41,952 nucleotides of DNA from Fibrobacter sp. (GTDB lineage Bacteria > Fibrobacterota > Chitinivibrionia > Chitinivibrionales > Chitinispirillaceae). Positions 8,266 through 16,487 of this stretch are shown piece after piece. Location: the NCBI GenBank assembly GCA_012515615.1, contig JAAYYB010000194.1:1-41952 (forward strand), read 5' to 3'. The notes below the pieces were generated by a model, which saw nothing but the letters and a program-made list of their open reading frames with translations, had not been told where the DNA came from and did not search any database. Positions within the stretch are counted from its first letter, which is position 1; each line of letters starts with the position of its first letter. A program made the position numbers and the translations under genes.

Positions 8266-11200
8266 TATGAACCACAACACTTCTTGAATTTTTTCCCGCT
8301 GCCGCACGGACATGGATCATTGCGGCCAACCTGAACAGCTGTCCTCACTACAGGGCCGGCTGACGTGGCACGGTTGGTAATCAGCTGAGGCTGAGCCGTG
8401 CGCACTGCCGGAGATCTGGCCGGTGCCCCTGATGCCGAGAAAACATCAAAATCACTGTGAACAGTCCTTGGACCATCTATCTGTCTTGGTGATTCCTGTT
8501 GAACCCGTTCAAGACGGAATATGTAATTTGAAACCTCTTTTGCAATGGCATTGCGCAACTCTCCGAAAAGCTTCAGTCCCTCTCTCTGGTACTCATAAAG
8601 CGGATTTTTCTGACCGAATGCCCTATATTGAACACCACCTTTAAGATGATCCATCTCATAGAGATGATCTTTCCAGAGGTTATCAATGACCATAAGAAAC
8701 ACACCGCGCTCGAACTGACGCATTACAGCAGTCCCAAACCTGCGCTCTTTATCCTGGTATTTTTCCTTGACTAATTTCCAAAGATCATCAAAGAGACTGT
8801 CCTGGGTTTTAGTTCCCAGTTCCCCTTCAGGTACTCTGTATGTTACACCGAATGTCGCCTGTATCTCGGAATAAAGTGCCTGCATGTTCCAGTTGTCCGG
8901 ACTTCCACCTCCGGCATGACGAAGAACAATGTCCTCAAGACTTCCGGCAATCTGATCCAGTATCTCATCCATAAGGTCTTCGCCGCGCAGAATTCTCTGA
9001 CGCAGCCCATATATCTCCATCCTCTGAAGATTCATCACATCATCATACTCTTTGAGGTGTTTACGGATCTCAAAGTTGCGCCCTTCAACCCGTTTCTGAG
9101 CATTACCGATAGCCCTTGAAACAAGAGGATGAGAAATAACCTCGCCCTCCTCGGCACCTAATCTGTCCATTATTGCCGCGATACGCTCTGAGCCAAAGAT
9201 TCTCATCAGATCATCATCTAAAGAAAGGAAGAATTTAGTTGATCCCGGGTCGCCCTGACGTCCTGAACGTCCTCTGAGCTGGTTGTCAATACGACGGCTC
9301 TCATGGCGTTCTGTACCGATAATATGCAGCCCTCCAAGATTGACAACCGTCTGGTGTTCTTCTTTTGTCTCTGCATACATCTTGGCGAATTTCTTTCTTT
9401 TTTCATCAAGACTCAGCTCTTCAGGATCAATCCCCTCCTTTAAGAGCTCCTGATTGGACATGATCTCAAAATTGCCGCCAAGTACAATGTCGGTACCGCG
9501 GCCAGCCATATTTGTAGCAATCGTTACGGATTTAAGTCTCCCCGCCTGTGCCACAATCGCGGCCTCTTTTGCGTGCTGCTTGGCATTGAGAACCTCATGT
9601 TCGACCCCGGCTCTCTGAAGCAATTTGCTTAAAAGCTCTGATTTTTCAATTGAAGTAGTACCAACCAGAACCGGTCTCCCCAGATCAACCATCTCTTTTA
9701 TCTCTTTGACAACAGCATTGTACTTTTCCCTCTGTGTCTTATAGATTTCATCGTGAAAATCACGCCTGACCTGTGGACGGTTCGTGGGCATAGTCACAAC
9801 ATCAAGCTTGTAAATCTCATGGAACTCCCCTGCTTCTGTAACAGCTGTTCCTGTCATACCGGCAACTTTACCGTACATTTTGAAGAAATTCTGGAAAGTG
9901 ATTGTAGCCAGGGTCTGGTTTTCACCCGCTACCTTTACACCTTCTTTGGCTTCAAGGGCCTGGTGCAAACCCTCGCTGTAACGTCTTCCATGAAGAATAC
10001 GGCCGGTAAATTCATCAACAATCAGAATCTGGCCTTCCTGCACGACATAGTCCACATCGCGTTCAAAAAGAGAATATGCCCTTAAAAGCTGACTGATACT
10101 GTGGATTCTCTCTGATCGTTCAGCATATTCACGGTGCGCCTGGTCTTTTCTGAGCGCCTTTTCTTCATCGTCGATGACAGGATCGTTTTCTATCTTGCCT
10201 ACAGTCTCAGCCAAATCCGGAACGACGAAGAAATCAGGGTTGCTGCCGCTTATGAGCACACGGCCCTTCTCTGTAAGTTCGGAACTGTGACCCGATTCGT
10301 CTATTGTGTAGAAAAGCTCTTCATCAATTTCGTGCAGTTTACGGTCACGAAGAAAGTCGGTTTCGACAGTTTTCATGTATTTAGCAACGCCGGGCTCTTT
10401 AAGAAGTTTCGTGAGCCTCTTGTTTTTGGGAGCACCTCTCTTTACAATAAGCATTTTGAGACCGCATTCGTACTCTTTGCCTTCCTGCTGGAGAAGCTCC
10501 TCTGCTTCTGCCACAACCTTCTGGACAAACTGCATCTGAACACTGACCAGCTTTGCCACACGCGGCTTAAGCTCATCGTATTCCTTATTTGACCTTGTCA
10601 CCTGACCAGAAATGATAAGTGGCGTTCTTGCTTCGTCGACAAGAATATTGTCAACCTCGTCAATGATTGCAAAGTTAAGCTCTCTCTGTACGCACTGATC
10701 CGGTGAACTGGCCATATTATCACGCAGATAATCGAAACCGTACTCGTTATTTGTACCGAAAGTTATATCCGCTGCGTAGGCTTCACGTCTTTCGGGACTG
10801 TGGGGTTCTGTAATATCAAGGCATCCGACGGTAAGCCCCATGAATTTGAATATCCTGCCCATCCATTCACTGTCACGTCTGGCAAGGTAATCGTTAACAG
10901 TAATTACATGCACTCCCTTTCCTGACAGGGCATTAAGGTATGCTGCCATGGCTGCAACCTGCGTTTTTCCCTCACCGGTTTTCATTTCTGCAATTTTTCC
11001 CTGATGAAGAACGATCGCACCCATTACCTGAACATCAAAGTGGGCCATAAACGGGATCTCTTTATTTAGAAAAGGATCCATGATCATTCTCTTTTCACCA
11101 AGCACCCTGAAAGTCGCCTCGCGAATTGCAGCAAACGCTTCAGGAAGAATATCATCGAGAGTTTCTCCTTCACGGAGCCGTTTCCTGAACTCATTTGTTT

Positions 11201-11339
11201 TATTCTTCAGGTCCTCATCTGAAAGTGCCTGCATCTCACTGCGGAGGCTATTTACACGCTCCAGAATCGGACGGATTTTTTTGACGTCGCGATCCTGCTT
11301 GGAACCAAAAATCTTGCCGAGTATATCAAGTAATGTCAT
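8265..11339 (-). CDS. secA: Preprotein translocase ATPase SecA
   Basis: The 1024-residue product drives protein export through SecYEG. Visible landmarks are Walker A MKTGEGKT (119-126), the DEAD-type box IIDEVD (225-230), LVDEARTPLIISG just after it, VDEFTGR (NBD1 to NBD2 transition), TNMAGRGTDI, and RGRSGRQGDPG. The C-terminus ends in a SEC-C zinc motif CPCGSGKKFKKCC. The protein is about 120 residues longer than the Escherichia coli form. The extra length lies after residue 245, a charged helical insert (around EAEELLQQEGKEYECGL to RKDQAHREYAERSE), a trait of Bacteroidetes and relatives. It starts five bases after the FliL-like gene and its stop overlaps the tmk start, so it belongs to the motor-gene transcript. 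Confidence 0.98.
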   Translation of the reverse strand: MTLLDILGKIFGSKQDRDVKKIRPILERVNSLRSEMQALSDEDLKNKTNEFRKRLREGETLDDILPEAFAAIREATFRVLGEKRMIMDPFLNKEIPFMAHFDVQVMGAIVLHQGKIAEMKTGEGKTQVAAMAAYLNALSGKGVHVITVNDYLARRDSEWMGRIFKFMGLTVGCLDITEPHSPERREAYAADITFGTNNEYGFDYLRDNMASSPDQCVQRELNFAIIDEVDNILVDEARTPLIISGQVTRSNKEYDELKPRVAKLVSVQMQFVQKVVAEAEELLQQEGKEYECGLKMLIVKRGAPKNKRLTKLLKEPGVAKYMKTVETDFLRDRKLHEIDEELFYTIDESGHSSELTEKGRVLISGSNPDFFVVPDLAETVGKIENDPVIDDEEKALRKDQAHREYAERSERIHSISQLLRAYSLFERDVDYVVQEGQILIVDEFTGRILHGRRYSEGLHQALEAKEGVKVAGENQTLATITFQNFFKMYGKVAGMTGTAVTEAGEFHEIYKLDVVTMPTNRPQVRRDFHDEIYKTQREKYNAVVKEIKEMVDLGRPVLVGTTSIEKSELLSKLLQRAGVEHEVLNAKQHAKEAAIVAQAGRLKSVTIATNMAGRGTDIVLGGNFEIMSNQELLKEGIDPEELSLDEKRKKFAKMYAETKEEHQTVVNLGGLHIIGTERHESRRIDNQLRGRSGRQGDPGSTKFFLSLDDDLMRIFGSERIAAIMDRLGAEEGEVISHPLVSRAIGNAQKRVEGRNFEIRKHLKEYDDVMNLQRMEIYGLRQRILRGEDLMDEILDQIAGSLEDIVLRHAGGGSPDNWNMQALYSEIQATFGVTYRVPEGELGTKTQDSLFDDLWKLVKEKYQDKERRFGTAVMRQFERGVFLMVIDNLWKDHLYEMDHLKGGVQYRAFGQKNPLYEYQREGLKLFGELRNAIAKEVSNYIFRLERVQQESPRQIDGPRTVHSDFDVFSASGAPARSPAVRTAQPQLITNRATSAGPVVRTAVQVGRNDPCPCGSGKKFKKCCGS

Positions 11340-11344
11340 GGGCT

Positions 11345-11983
11345 TTAATCGACCTTTTCTATTTGCAGGTCACTGATTGTGACCTTATTTATAAGTTCCC
11401 GGCCAAACAGGCCGCTAATTGCATTCTTCAATTCCGGTTCGAGAATCTCTTTTTTTACTACGCTCAGTTCTTTGATACTGATCGTTTTTTTTGTAAGAAC
11501 CTTAATCTCATTTCTTCTTAAAAGGATCTCAGAACGGCTCGATTCCTCATTGAAACCAATTTTCAAAGACACATTCACCAGAAGATCATCCCTGTCAGAA
11601 ATCTCACAGGTGATACCTGAAATTAATACCGGATCAGGAGTATCAGGTAATGCAACTGGCTCCTGCACAACATTCTTAACCACAACATGTAAAGGACTAT
11701 GCACAGCAATGGTATATTTTCCGGAATCATCTATCCGGGTTAAAGCATCTTCATTACTACTAACCGGAGCCACAGAAGAATTTGCGGCAGATTCGGTCTG
11801 AAGCCGGGCTTGTTTTTCCGATTCCCGGTTTTCAGACTGTGATGTCCTGAAAAAATCCTGATTATTAAAATATAAAATTGTAACCAGGACAGCGGCAGGA
11901 ATGGCAGTAATACAAAGAATCCTTAACCGTCTTCGATGAATATTCCCGGAACGCTCCCATCCGCTTTCAGTCATCTGTATCAC
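11345..11983 (-). CDS. FliL-like single-pass membrane protein
   Basis: The product (212 residues) has a short basic cytoplasmic N-terminus (HRRRLR), one membrane segment (about 21-40), a low-complexity Ser/Glu linker (45-90), and a C-terminal domain (about 118-212). That domain follows the FliL pattern: LLVNVSLKIGF, then a run ending LRRNEIKVLTKKTISIKEL, then a helix KKEILEPELKNAISGLFG, then the closing strand INKVTISDLQIEKV. FliL is a stator-associated protein that supports torque in flagella; its periplasmic domain is stomatin-like. No flagellar genes are near. The start GTG at 11983 overlaps the PilZ stop by three bases; an ATG at 11974 is an alternative. The context of ExbB/ExbD-type motor genes suggests it serves that motor. 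The family call is fairly confident from pattern, the role is inference. Confidence 0.75.
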   Translation of the reverse strand: MIQMTESGWERSGNIHRRRLRILCITAIPAAVLVTILYFNNQDFFRTSQSENRESEKQARLQTESAANSSVAPVSSNEDALTRIDDSGKYTIAVHSPLHVVVKNVVQEPVALPDTPDPVLISGITCEISDRDDLLVNVSLKIGFNEESSRSEILLRRNEIKVLTKKTISIKELSVVKKEILEPELKNAISGLFGRELINKVTISDLQIEKVD

Positions 11984-12300
11984 ACTTTTTCGGGTATATC
12001 CTCCACAATACGACAGGAGAGTGGCACACCACGCGAGAACTTGTCAACCAGATCTTCAAGACTTTTCGTTATCTCATCAGAGAGTTTCTCAAACTGCAAT
12101 CCAATCCTGTATCCGTCAGTTCTTTCCAGACAATAAATAACATTTGCCCTGAATATGACCTCGTTAATTTCCAGATTAATTTGAGAGTTTTTCTGTTTTG
12201 AAGCCCGGGAAAAAACTGCTGCACCAGTTGCACTTAAGTCGAAAATGACACCTTTTTCTCCTGAATTCAGCAGCTCTATTCTCTCTCTCATTCTACTCAT
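11980..12300 (-). CDS. PilZ-domain protein, likely c-di-GMP receptor
   Basis: The 106-residue product is essentially one PilZ domain. It carries the two binding signatures: RMRER (residues 3-7, RxxxR) and DLSATG (21-26, DxSxxG). A beta barrel follows (INLEINEVIFRANVIYCLE, then GYRIGLQF) and a closing helix (ITKSLEDLVDKF). PilZ domains bind cyclic di-GMP and adjust motility, secretion or polysaccharide synthesis. I chose the ATG at 12300, since AGGGAG lies eight bases upstream; the frame is open to 12372, but the extra residues have no PilZ match. It overlaps the FliL-like gene start, so the two are coupled. The gap to the AgmX-like gene is 83 bases. Confidence 0.85.
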   Translation of the reverse strand: MSRMRERIELLNSGEKGVIFDLSATGAAVFSRASKQKNSQINLEINEVIFRANVIYCLERTDGYRIGLQFEKLSDEITKSLEDLVDKFSRGVPLSCRIVEDIPEKV

Positions 12301-12383
12301 AATTGAAACTCCCTGGATTAATCCGGACATTAAAATACGATATGCACAGGGATTTAGTGTCCCCCGGAACACACATCACAATC

Positions 12384-13430
12384 CTAAGTCTGCCCTTCAA
12401 ATACAAACGGGTATACTACTTCAACCGGACTTCCCCCCTCAACAACCGGAAACTGCCATCGTTTAATATACCTTAATACAGTCTGATCGAAATCAGAATT
12501 GTTTGTTGTAGAAGTTACAATTGAGACATTTGACACAGATCCCGACGGCAGAATGACAAATTTAACGGATAACCTTCCGCTCAAAGCCGGATCTCTCTTG
12601 AGCCAGTCTTCGTATACTCTTTTGAGCCTCTGGGTTTCACGGCTTACAACCCGCTGAATAGTAGCCTGACTTCTGTCTGCATGAGAAGCAGATTCTCCGG
12701 TAACCTCGGGAGGCTGAGATGTAATATTTACAGTGGCAGCGGATGCCACCTGGGAAACTGCAGCGTTTCCGATCTTTTCTTTCTCTATTTCAACACCGCT
12801 TGTACGGTTTTCACGTTTTTTCAATTCACCGGCAGGAGTGCTTTTCTTTTGGGTAAAAGTTCCTTTTGAAATGTTAAGATTGCCCAGATCCTCAATCTGT
12901 GTTCCTGCCGAAAGAAGGTCTGAAGCACTTGCAATAGAGCCCGAGCCGCTTCCTGAAGCTGTGATGGCTGCAAAAATCCCTGCATTCTTAACCTGCTCTG
13001 CAACCTCCTGGCGCTGCTGCCTTCTAAGCTCACTGCCTGCTTCTTTACGCTTCTGCTTATCAACAAATGTTTCTTTTTCCCGATCTACCTTTACTTCTTC
13101 TTTCTTTTCTTCCTGTTTGACTTCTGCAGTCTTCTGCACAGAACTGATGGTCTTTTTTTCCTTTTCCTCTTCTCTGGGCTTAGGCTGGTTCAGCACAAGT
13201 CTGGCATATCTTTCCTGAATCCTGCTTATTTCTTTTTCGCTGACCATCGTTGATGGCTTCTTTAGGGAGAGTAAACCGATTGACGTAAAAATAATGACAC
13301 CGCACAAAATAAGAATAGTCAGAAACCTGGTTTCAAACCTTGAGAACAACCCCTTGTTGAACTCTTTTGGAAAGGGCTTGGAGCTCTGATTCAAATCTAA
13401 AAAAAAGATTCCAGTCTGATTCTTTGACAT
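12384..13430 (-). CDS. AgmX/TonB-type coupling protein
   Basis: The product (348 residues from the ATG at 13430) has a cytoplasmic N-terminus, one membrane segment (about 36-56, FLTILILCGVIIFTSIGLL), a long charged periplasmic linker rich in Glu, Lys and Gln (80-150), a Gly/Ser-rich patch (GSGSGSIAS), and a C-terminal domain (about 255-348). That domain reads like the AgmX/PglI or TonB C-terminus: VSRETQRLKRVYEDWLKRD, then GRLSVKFVILPSGSVSNVS, then YIKRWQFPVVEGG. Such proteins transmit the energy of an ExbB/ExbD or TolQ/TolR channel to periplasmic or outer-membrane partners. The start overlaps the ExbD stop by one base (TGATG). Confidence 0.88.
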   Translation of the reverse strand: MSKNQTGIFFLDLNQSSKPFPKEFNKGLFSRFETRFLTILILCGVIIFTSIGLLSLKKPSTMVSEKEISRIQERYARLVLNQPKPREEEKEKKTISSVQKTAEVKQEEKKEEVKVDREKETFVDKQKRKEAGSELRRQQRQEVAEQVKNAGIFAAITASGSGSGSIASASDLLSAGTQIEDLGNLNISKGTFTQKKSTPAGELKKRENRTSGVEIEKEKIGNAAVSQVASAATVNITSQPPEVTGESASHADRSQATIQRVVSRETQRLKRVYEDWLKRDPALSGRLSVKFVILPSGSVSNVSIVTSTTNNSDFDQTVLRYIKRWQFPVVEGGSPVEVVYPFVFEGQT

Positions 13431-13933
13431 CAATCCAACCGATAAACAAACAGGTTCATATTAGGATAACCGGCCTGGCCGCAGGTATACATCACACGAG
13501 TCAGGACATTATAGGGGATCTCTGTGTCACCCTGAATAGTAATTTCTCCCGAGAACTCCGTCCCGGAAAGATCCGTCATCTTTTTGCCTTCTTCAGAATA
13601 CTTTGCCAGCAGATTGTAAAGAGGCTTGATCAAAAAATCTTTCTGCTCAAGCAGCGCTTCGTATCCGTTTTTATCGATAACCACCGTGTCTTCTATCATG
13701 ATAGTGTTTCGTGCGACCCTTACACTCAGCGATTCTTTAGCTTTAGTTTCTACAGATGATTTAGGAAGTGTCAGGTTGTTTGCCGGAGTGACAATTGTCC
13801 CTTCCGTTGAAAAATTCTTTATAAGGAAGACCAGGATAATGGTAAACATGTCCATCATGGAAGTGATGTTCAGCTTGACTTCATCTTCACCGCGGCGTCT
13901 TCTTGCCTGTCTGGCTGCACGAGGATTTGCCAT
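13430..13933 (-). CDS. ExbD/TolR-type proton channel subunit
   Basis: The 167-residue product has a very basic N-terminus (RAARQARRRRGEDEVK), one membrane segment (about 22-40) and a periplasmic domain. The membrane segment carries the key acidic residue Asp 28 in NITSMMDMFTIILVF, aligning with the Asp of PLVDVMLVL in ExbD that takes part in proton flow. The periplasmic part (DTVVIDKNGYEALLEQKDF, GEITIQGDTEIPYNVLTRVMYTCGQAGY) fits ExbD. Its start overlaps the stop of the ExbB-ExbD fusion by one base (TAATG), so the two should be made in fixed ratio. The retained Asp contrasts with the fused copy next to it. Confidence 0.93.
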   Translation of the reverse strand: MANPRAARQARRRRGEDEVKLNITSMMDMFTIILVFLIKNFSTEGTIVTPANNLTLPKSSVETKAKESLSVRVARNTIMIEDTVVIDKNGYEALLEQKDFLIKPLYNLLAKYSEEGKKMTDLSGTEFSGEITIQGDTEIPYNVLTRVMYTCGQAGYPNMNLFVYRLD

Positions 13934-15216
13934 TACTGAACCAAACCTCCGGCTATAGAAACATTCGGAAACATCGTTGCATTGCCGGCAGGGGTTGAGA
14001 TCCCGCGTGCCGCGTCCATTACAGATATTACTGTCTGATATTTTATCTTGTCATCTGCGACAATCTTGATACTCTCATGATCTTTGAAAAAGTTAACAGA
14101 GCTGAAATCGTGTCCCAGATATGCGGAGTAAAGCTGCACCAGATCTGCATTATCCGGAATGTCAGGTTTTGCAGTGCGCAGAATCTGCAGCAGAACTTTC
14201 TGTTTTACTTCTGCAAGCTTCTGATTAAGAGCCGCAAAATCATAAGCGTCATCTTTCAGTGGGATTTCAATCTGGTCCTTTGAGGTCTGATCCTGTTTGA
14301 AATAATGGAAAAGATTAAAACCTTTGGAGGTAATAACTATACCCAGATCAAGTTTGGCATCACCGGCAATTTCCCCAGCCCCCCCGGCGCCTTCGCCCTG
14401 TGATGATTCAGGCAGTTTGATCTCAATCATACCTATTTTCACAAATTCAGAAGAGGACAGAAGAAGAGGAATGAGCACCACCATCAGGTTCATGAATGGC
14501 ACCATATTGGGTTCTGTTTCCACTTCCTCTTTTACCCGTCTGTCGGAGATTCTGTAGCTTTTCTGAACTGTTTGAGCCGGAGTCAATGCCTTGATCAGTG
14601 CTACAGAATATCTGTCAACTTCAGCTATTACGCTGTCGACTTTGGATCTGAAAATTGAATAGACAAGAACACAGGGTACTGCGATAATCAGTCCAAGAAG
14701 TGTAGTATTCATGGCAGCAGAAATACCAACGGCAAGCATTGAAGATTTTTCCACCGGTGAAACATCGGGCTGGGCCACGGCGGCAAAAGCCAGTATCAGA
14801 CCGTAAATTGTTCCCATCAGACCGATAAGTGTCGCGATATTTCCGCAGGTTGCAATAAGATTCAGCCGTTTCTCAAGCTGAGGAATAATATGAAGTGACT
14901 CTTCTTCCATTGCGCTGCGGATCATTTCTGGAACTGTTTGCGCCCTTTTTATTCCTGCCCCCAGCACTCTTGGAAGAGCCCTTTGGCCGCCGGAAGCACA
15001 TAACGCAACTGCTTCATCAGAACGGGATTCTTTGACCAGAGACAAAAGCTTTTCGATCAGTCTGGGAGCGTCAACGTTCGAACGATTATTTATGCTGACC
15101 CATCTCTCAATCATAAAACACAGAGCCGCAAAGGCTAGCCCTGCGAGAATCCACATGAAGAAGAAACCGCTCTGCTCAGGACGAAATGAGATTAGAAATT
15201 CTCTAAAAGTATCCAT
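13933..15216 (-). CDS. ExbB-ExbD fusion protein with Asn in the proton-path position
   Basis: The 427-residue product joins two motor subunits. Residues 1-215 are an ExbB/TolQ/MotA-type channel (membrane segments near 18-40, 120-146 and 164-188, with GNIATLIGLMGTIYGL and GISAAMNTTLLGLIIAVPC). Residues 225-427 are an ExbD-type unit with one membrane segment (MVPFMNLMVVLIPLLL, 238-253), a Gly/Glu linker, and a periplasmic domain ending in DKIKYQTVISVMDAARG. In this segment the position of the conserved Asp is Asn 243, which cannot carry a proton. It lies 14 bases after the ExbB gene, with no strong ribosome site, and overlaps ExbD. A structural, non-conducting ExbD partner is the likeliest reading. 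Confidence 0.92.
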   Translation of the reverse strand: MDTFREFLISFRPEQSGFFFMWILAGLAFAALCFMIERWVSINNRSNVDAPRLIEKLLSLVKESRSDEAVALCASGGQRALPRVLGAGIKRAQTVPEMIRSAMEEESLHIIPQLEKRLNLIATCGNIATLIGLMGTIYGLILAFAAVAQPDVSPVEKSSMLAVGISAAMNTTLLGLIIAVPCVLVYSIFRSKVDSVIAEVDRYSVALIKALTPAQTVQKSYRISDRRVKEEVETEPNMVPFMNLMVVLIPLLLSSSEFVKIGMIEIKLPESSQGEGAGGAGEIAGDAKLDLGIVITSKGFNLFHYFKQDQTSKDQIEIPLKDDAYDFAALNQKLAEVKQKVLLQILRTAKPDIPDNADLVQLYSAYLGHDFSSVNFFKDHESIKIVADDKIKYQTVISVMDAARGISTPAGNATMFPNVSIAGGLVQ

Positions 15217-15230
15217 GTCAGGCCGAAAGC

Positions 15231-15998
15231 TCAGATGCTTATTTCTTTTATCAGTTTATTATCGGTAAAAATCTTGATATTATTGTGAGTCACATGAAGT
15301 CCCACACCCTCCTTGAGCTCAGAAGCGGCAATATGGAATTTGTGGGTTTTATAGGATCTTTCGACCAGAATATTCACAAGTCGAAGAGAATATTCGTCAA
15401 TCTGATCTATAATGTGCTGTGTTTTTGTCTTGAAAAAAGTGTAAAGCGCGATACAGGGAATTGCAATCAGGAGACCAAGATATGTGGTGTTCATCGCAGC
15501 TGCGATACCCTGAGCCAGAAGAGTTGATTTTTCTGCAGGATCGATACCGGGTTTACCTACAGCAGCAAAAGCAATGATGAGTCCATAGATGGTACCCATC
15601 AAACCAAGCAGCGTAGCAATATTACCTATTGTCCCCAGAAAACCGGTCCTCTTTTCAAGCTGAGGAATAACCCTCAGAGTCGATTCGTCAACCGTGTTTC
15701 TTATATGTTCTGCACCTGAGCCGGATTCAGAGATTGCGGCTTTAAAAACCTGTGCAAGAGCCATTTTCCCTGATTTATCAATGAGACGCTGTGCCGACTG
15801 AATTTCATCTTTTTGAATAAAACCAATGAACTCCTTTACCCATGCTTCTACCCGGAACCCGCTGCGGCCCGTAAGAAAGAAGAATCGCTCAATGGAAATC
15901 GCAACAGCAAACACTCCGGCACCCAGGATAACCCACATGAATATCCAACCCGCCTGTGAGGTGTTGAAAGAGTAAAGAAACATCGATAAGAAACTCAT
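15231..15998 (-). CDS. ExbB/TolQ/MotA-type proton channel protein
   Basis: The 255-residue product shows the usual three membrane segments (about 17-38, 120-146, 164-188), a cytoplasmic helical loop (40-115), and the family text NIATLLGLMGTIYGLI and GIAAAMNTTYLGLLIAIPC. It forms the ring that, with ExbD-type proteins, turns proton flow into motion. It is nearly parallel in sequence to the ExbB half of the next gene, as if one arose by duplication. The last 30 residues (around LHVTHNNIKIFTDNKLIKEI) go beyond a standard ExbB and faintly resemble the first strands of an ExbD periplasmic domain, though no membrane segment precedes them, so they should be cytoplasmic. Confidence 0.94.
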   Translation of the reverse strand: MSFLSMFLYSFNTSQAGWIFMWVILGAGVFAVAISIERFFFLTGRSGFRVEAWVKEFIGFIQKDEIQSAQRLIDKSGKMALAQVFKAAISESGSGAEHIRNTVDESTLRVIPQLEKRTGFLGTIGNIATLLGLMGTIYGLIIAFAAVGKPGIDPAEKSTLLAQGIAAAMNTTYLGLLIAIPCIALYTFFKTKTQHIIDQIDEYSLRLVNILVERSYKTHKFHIAASELKEGVGLHVTHNNIKIFTDNKLIKEISI

Positions 15999-16133
15999 AG
16001 GAAAGCCTCCGCTATTTTCATTTCGGTACCGCGATATTCATTTAAACGGAACCTGGTAAAGATTCTAAAAATACATTAATACCCAGAAAATTACATAATC
16101 CGGAACTTAAAAAAATCACTCAGTTTGATAAAA

Positions 16134-16433
16134 TCAGGGTTCTATATTGGTGAGCCTGCCATCTTCAACACGAAACGGGCCTTTGCAGGGAGAATCCTGT
16201 ATGATATCATCATTTATTATTGAGCTGATATCCGCATTTTTCCCCAGACTCTTCAGTACCATCGGACTTAATGCCGGGCGCTGCTCTGCCTTTATAAGAA
16301 CCAGCTGGGGTCTGCGGATTTTACCCTCGATAAGCTGTTCGTCAAAGATAATCTTTTTTATATCCTCAGCTCCGTAAACAGCCGTGGCTATGGACAAAAC
16401 GGTAATTTGCAGAAATAAAAGGAATTTTATCAC
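16134..16433 (-). CDS. Small exported protein ahead of the motor genes
   Basis: The 99-residue product, starting at the GTG at 16433, has a signal peptide (FLLFLQITVLSIATAVYG, cleavage near residue 21) and a short mature part with LIEGKIRRPQLVLIKAEQR and LSPMVLKSLGKN. I do not recognise the family. From memory, short exported proteins with an E-GKI-KP-type motif occur next to TolQ/TolR/AgmX genes in other bacteria, but this is unverified. The frame is open to 16700, through the divergent kdsD gene, and that extension is rejected because the signal peptide sits directly after the GTG. No clear ribosome site is visible. It leads ExbB by 135 bases, on the same strand. Confidence 0.6.
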   Translation of the reverse strand: MIKFLLFLQITVLSIATAVYGAEDIKKIIFDEQLIEGKIRRPQLVLIKAEQRPALSPMVLKSLGKNADISSIINDDIIQDSPCKGPFRVEDGRLTNIEP

Positions 16434-16487
16434 AATGTTAATAGTATACTTTTTTAAACCCGTCCTTGCAATAAAAAGACGCTCACA

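Noticed and set aside
11379-11801. 140-codon plus-strand frame opposite the FliL-like gene
   Set aside because: Antisense shadow rich in Ser, Leu and Phe; the opposite frame has a coherent domain and coupled starts.
12020-12036. Sigma-54 promoter
   Set aside because: TGGCAC is present, but the downstream GC element at the right spacing is missing, here and at the other TGGCAC sites I checked by eye.
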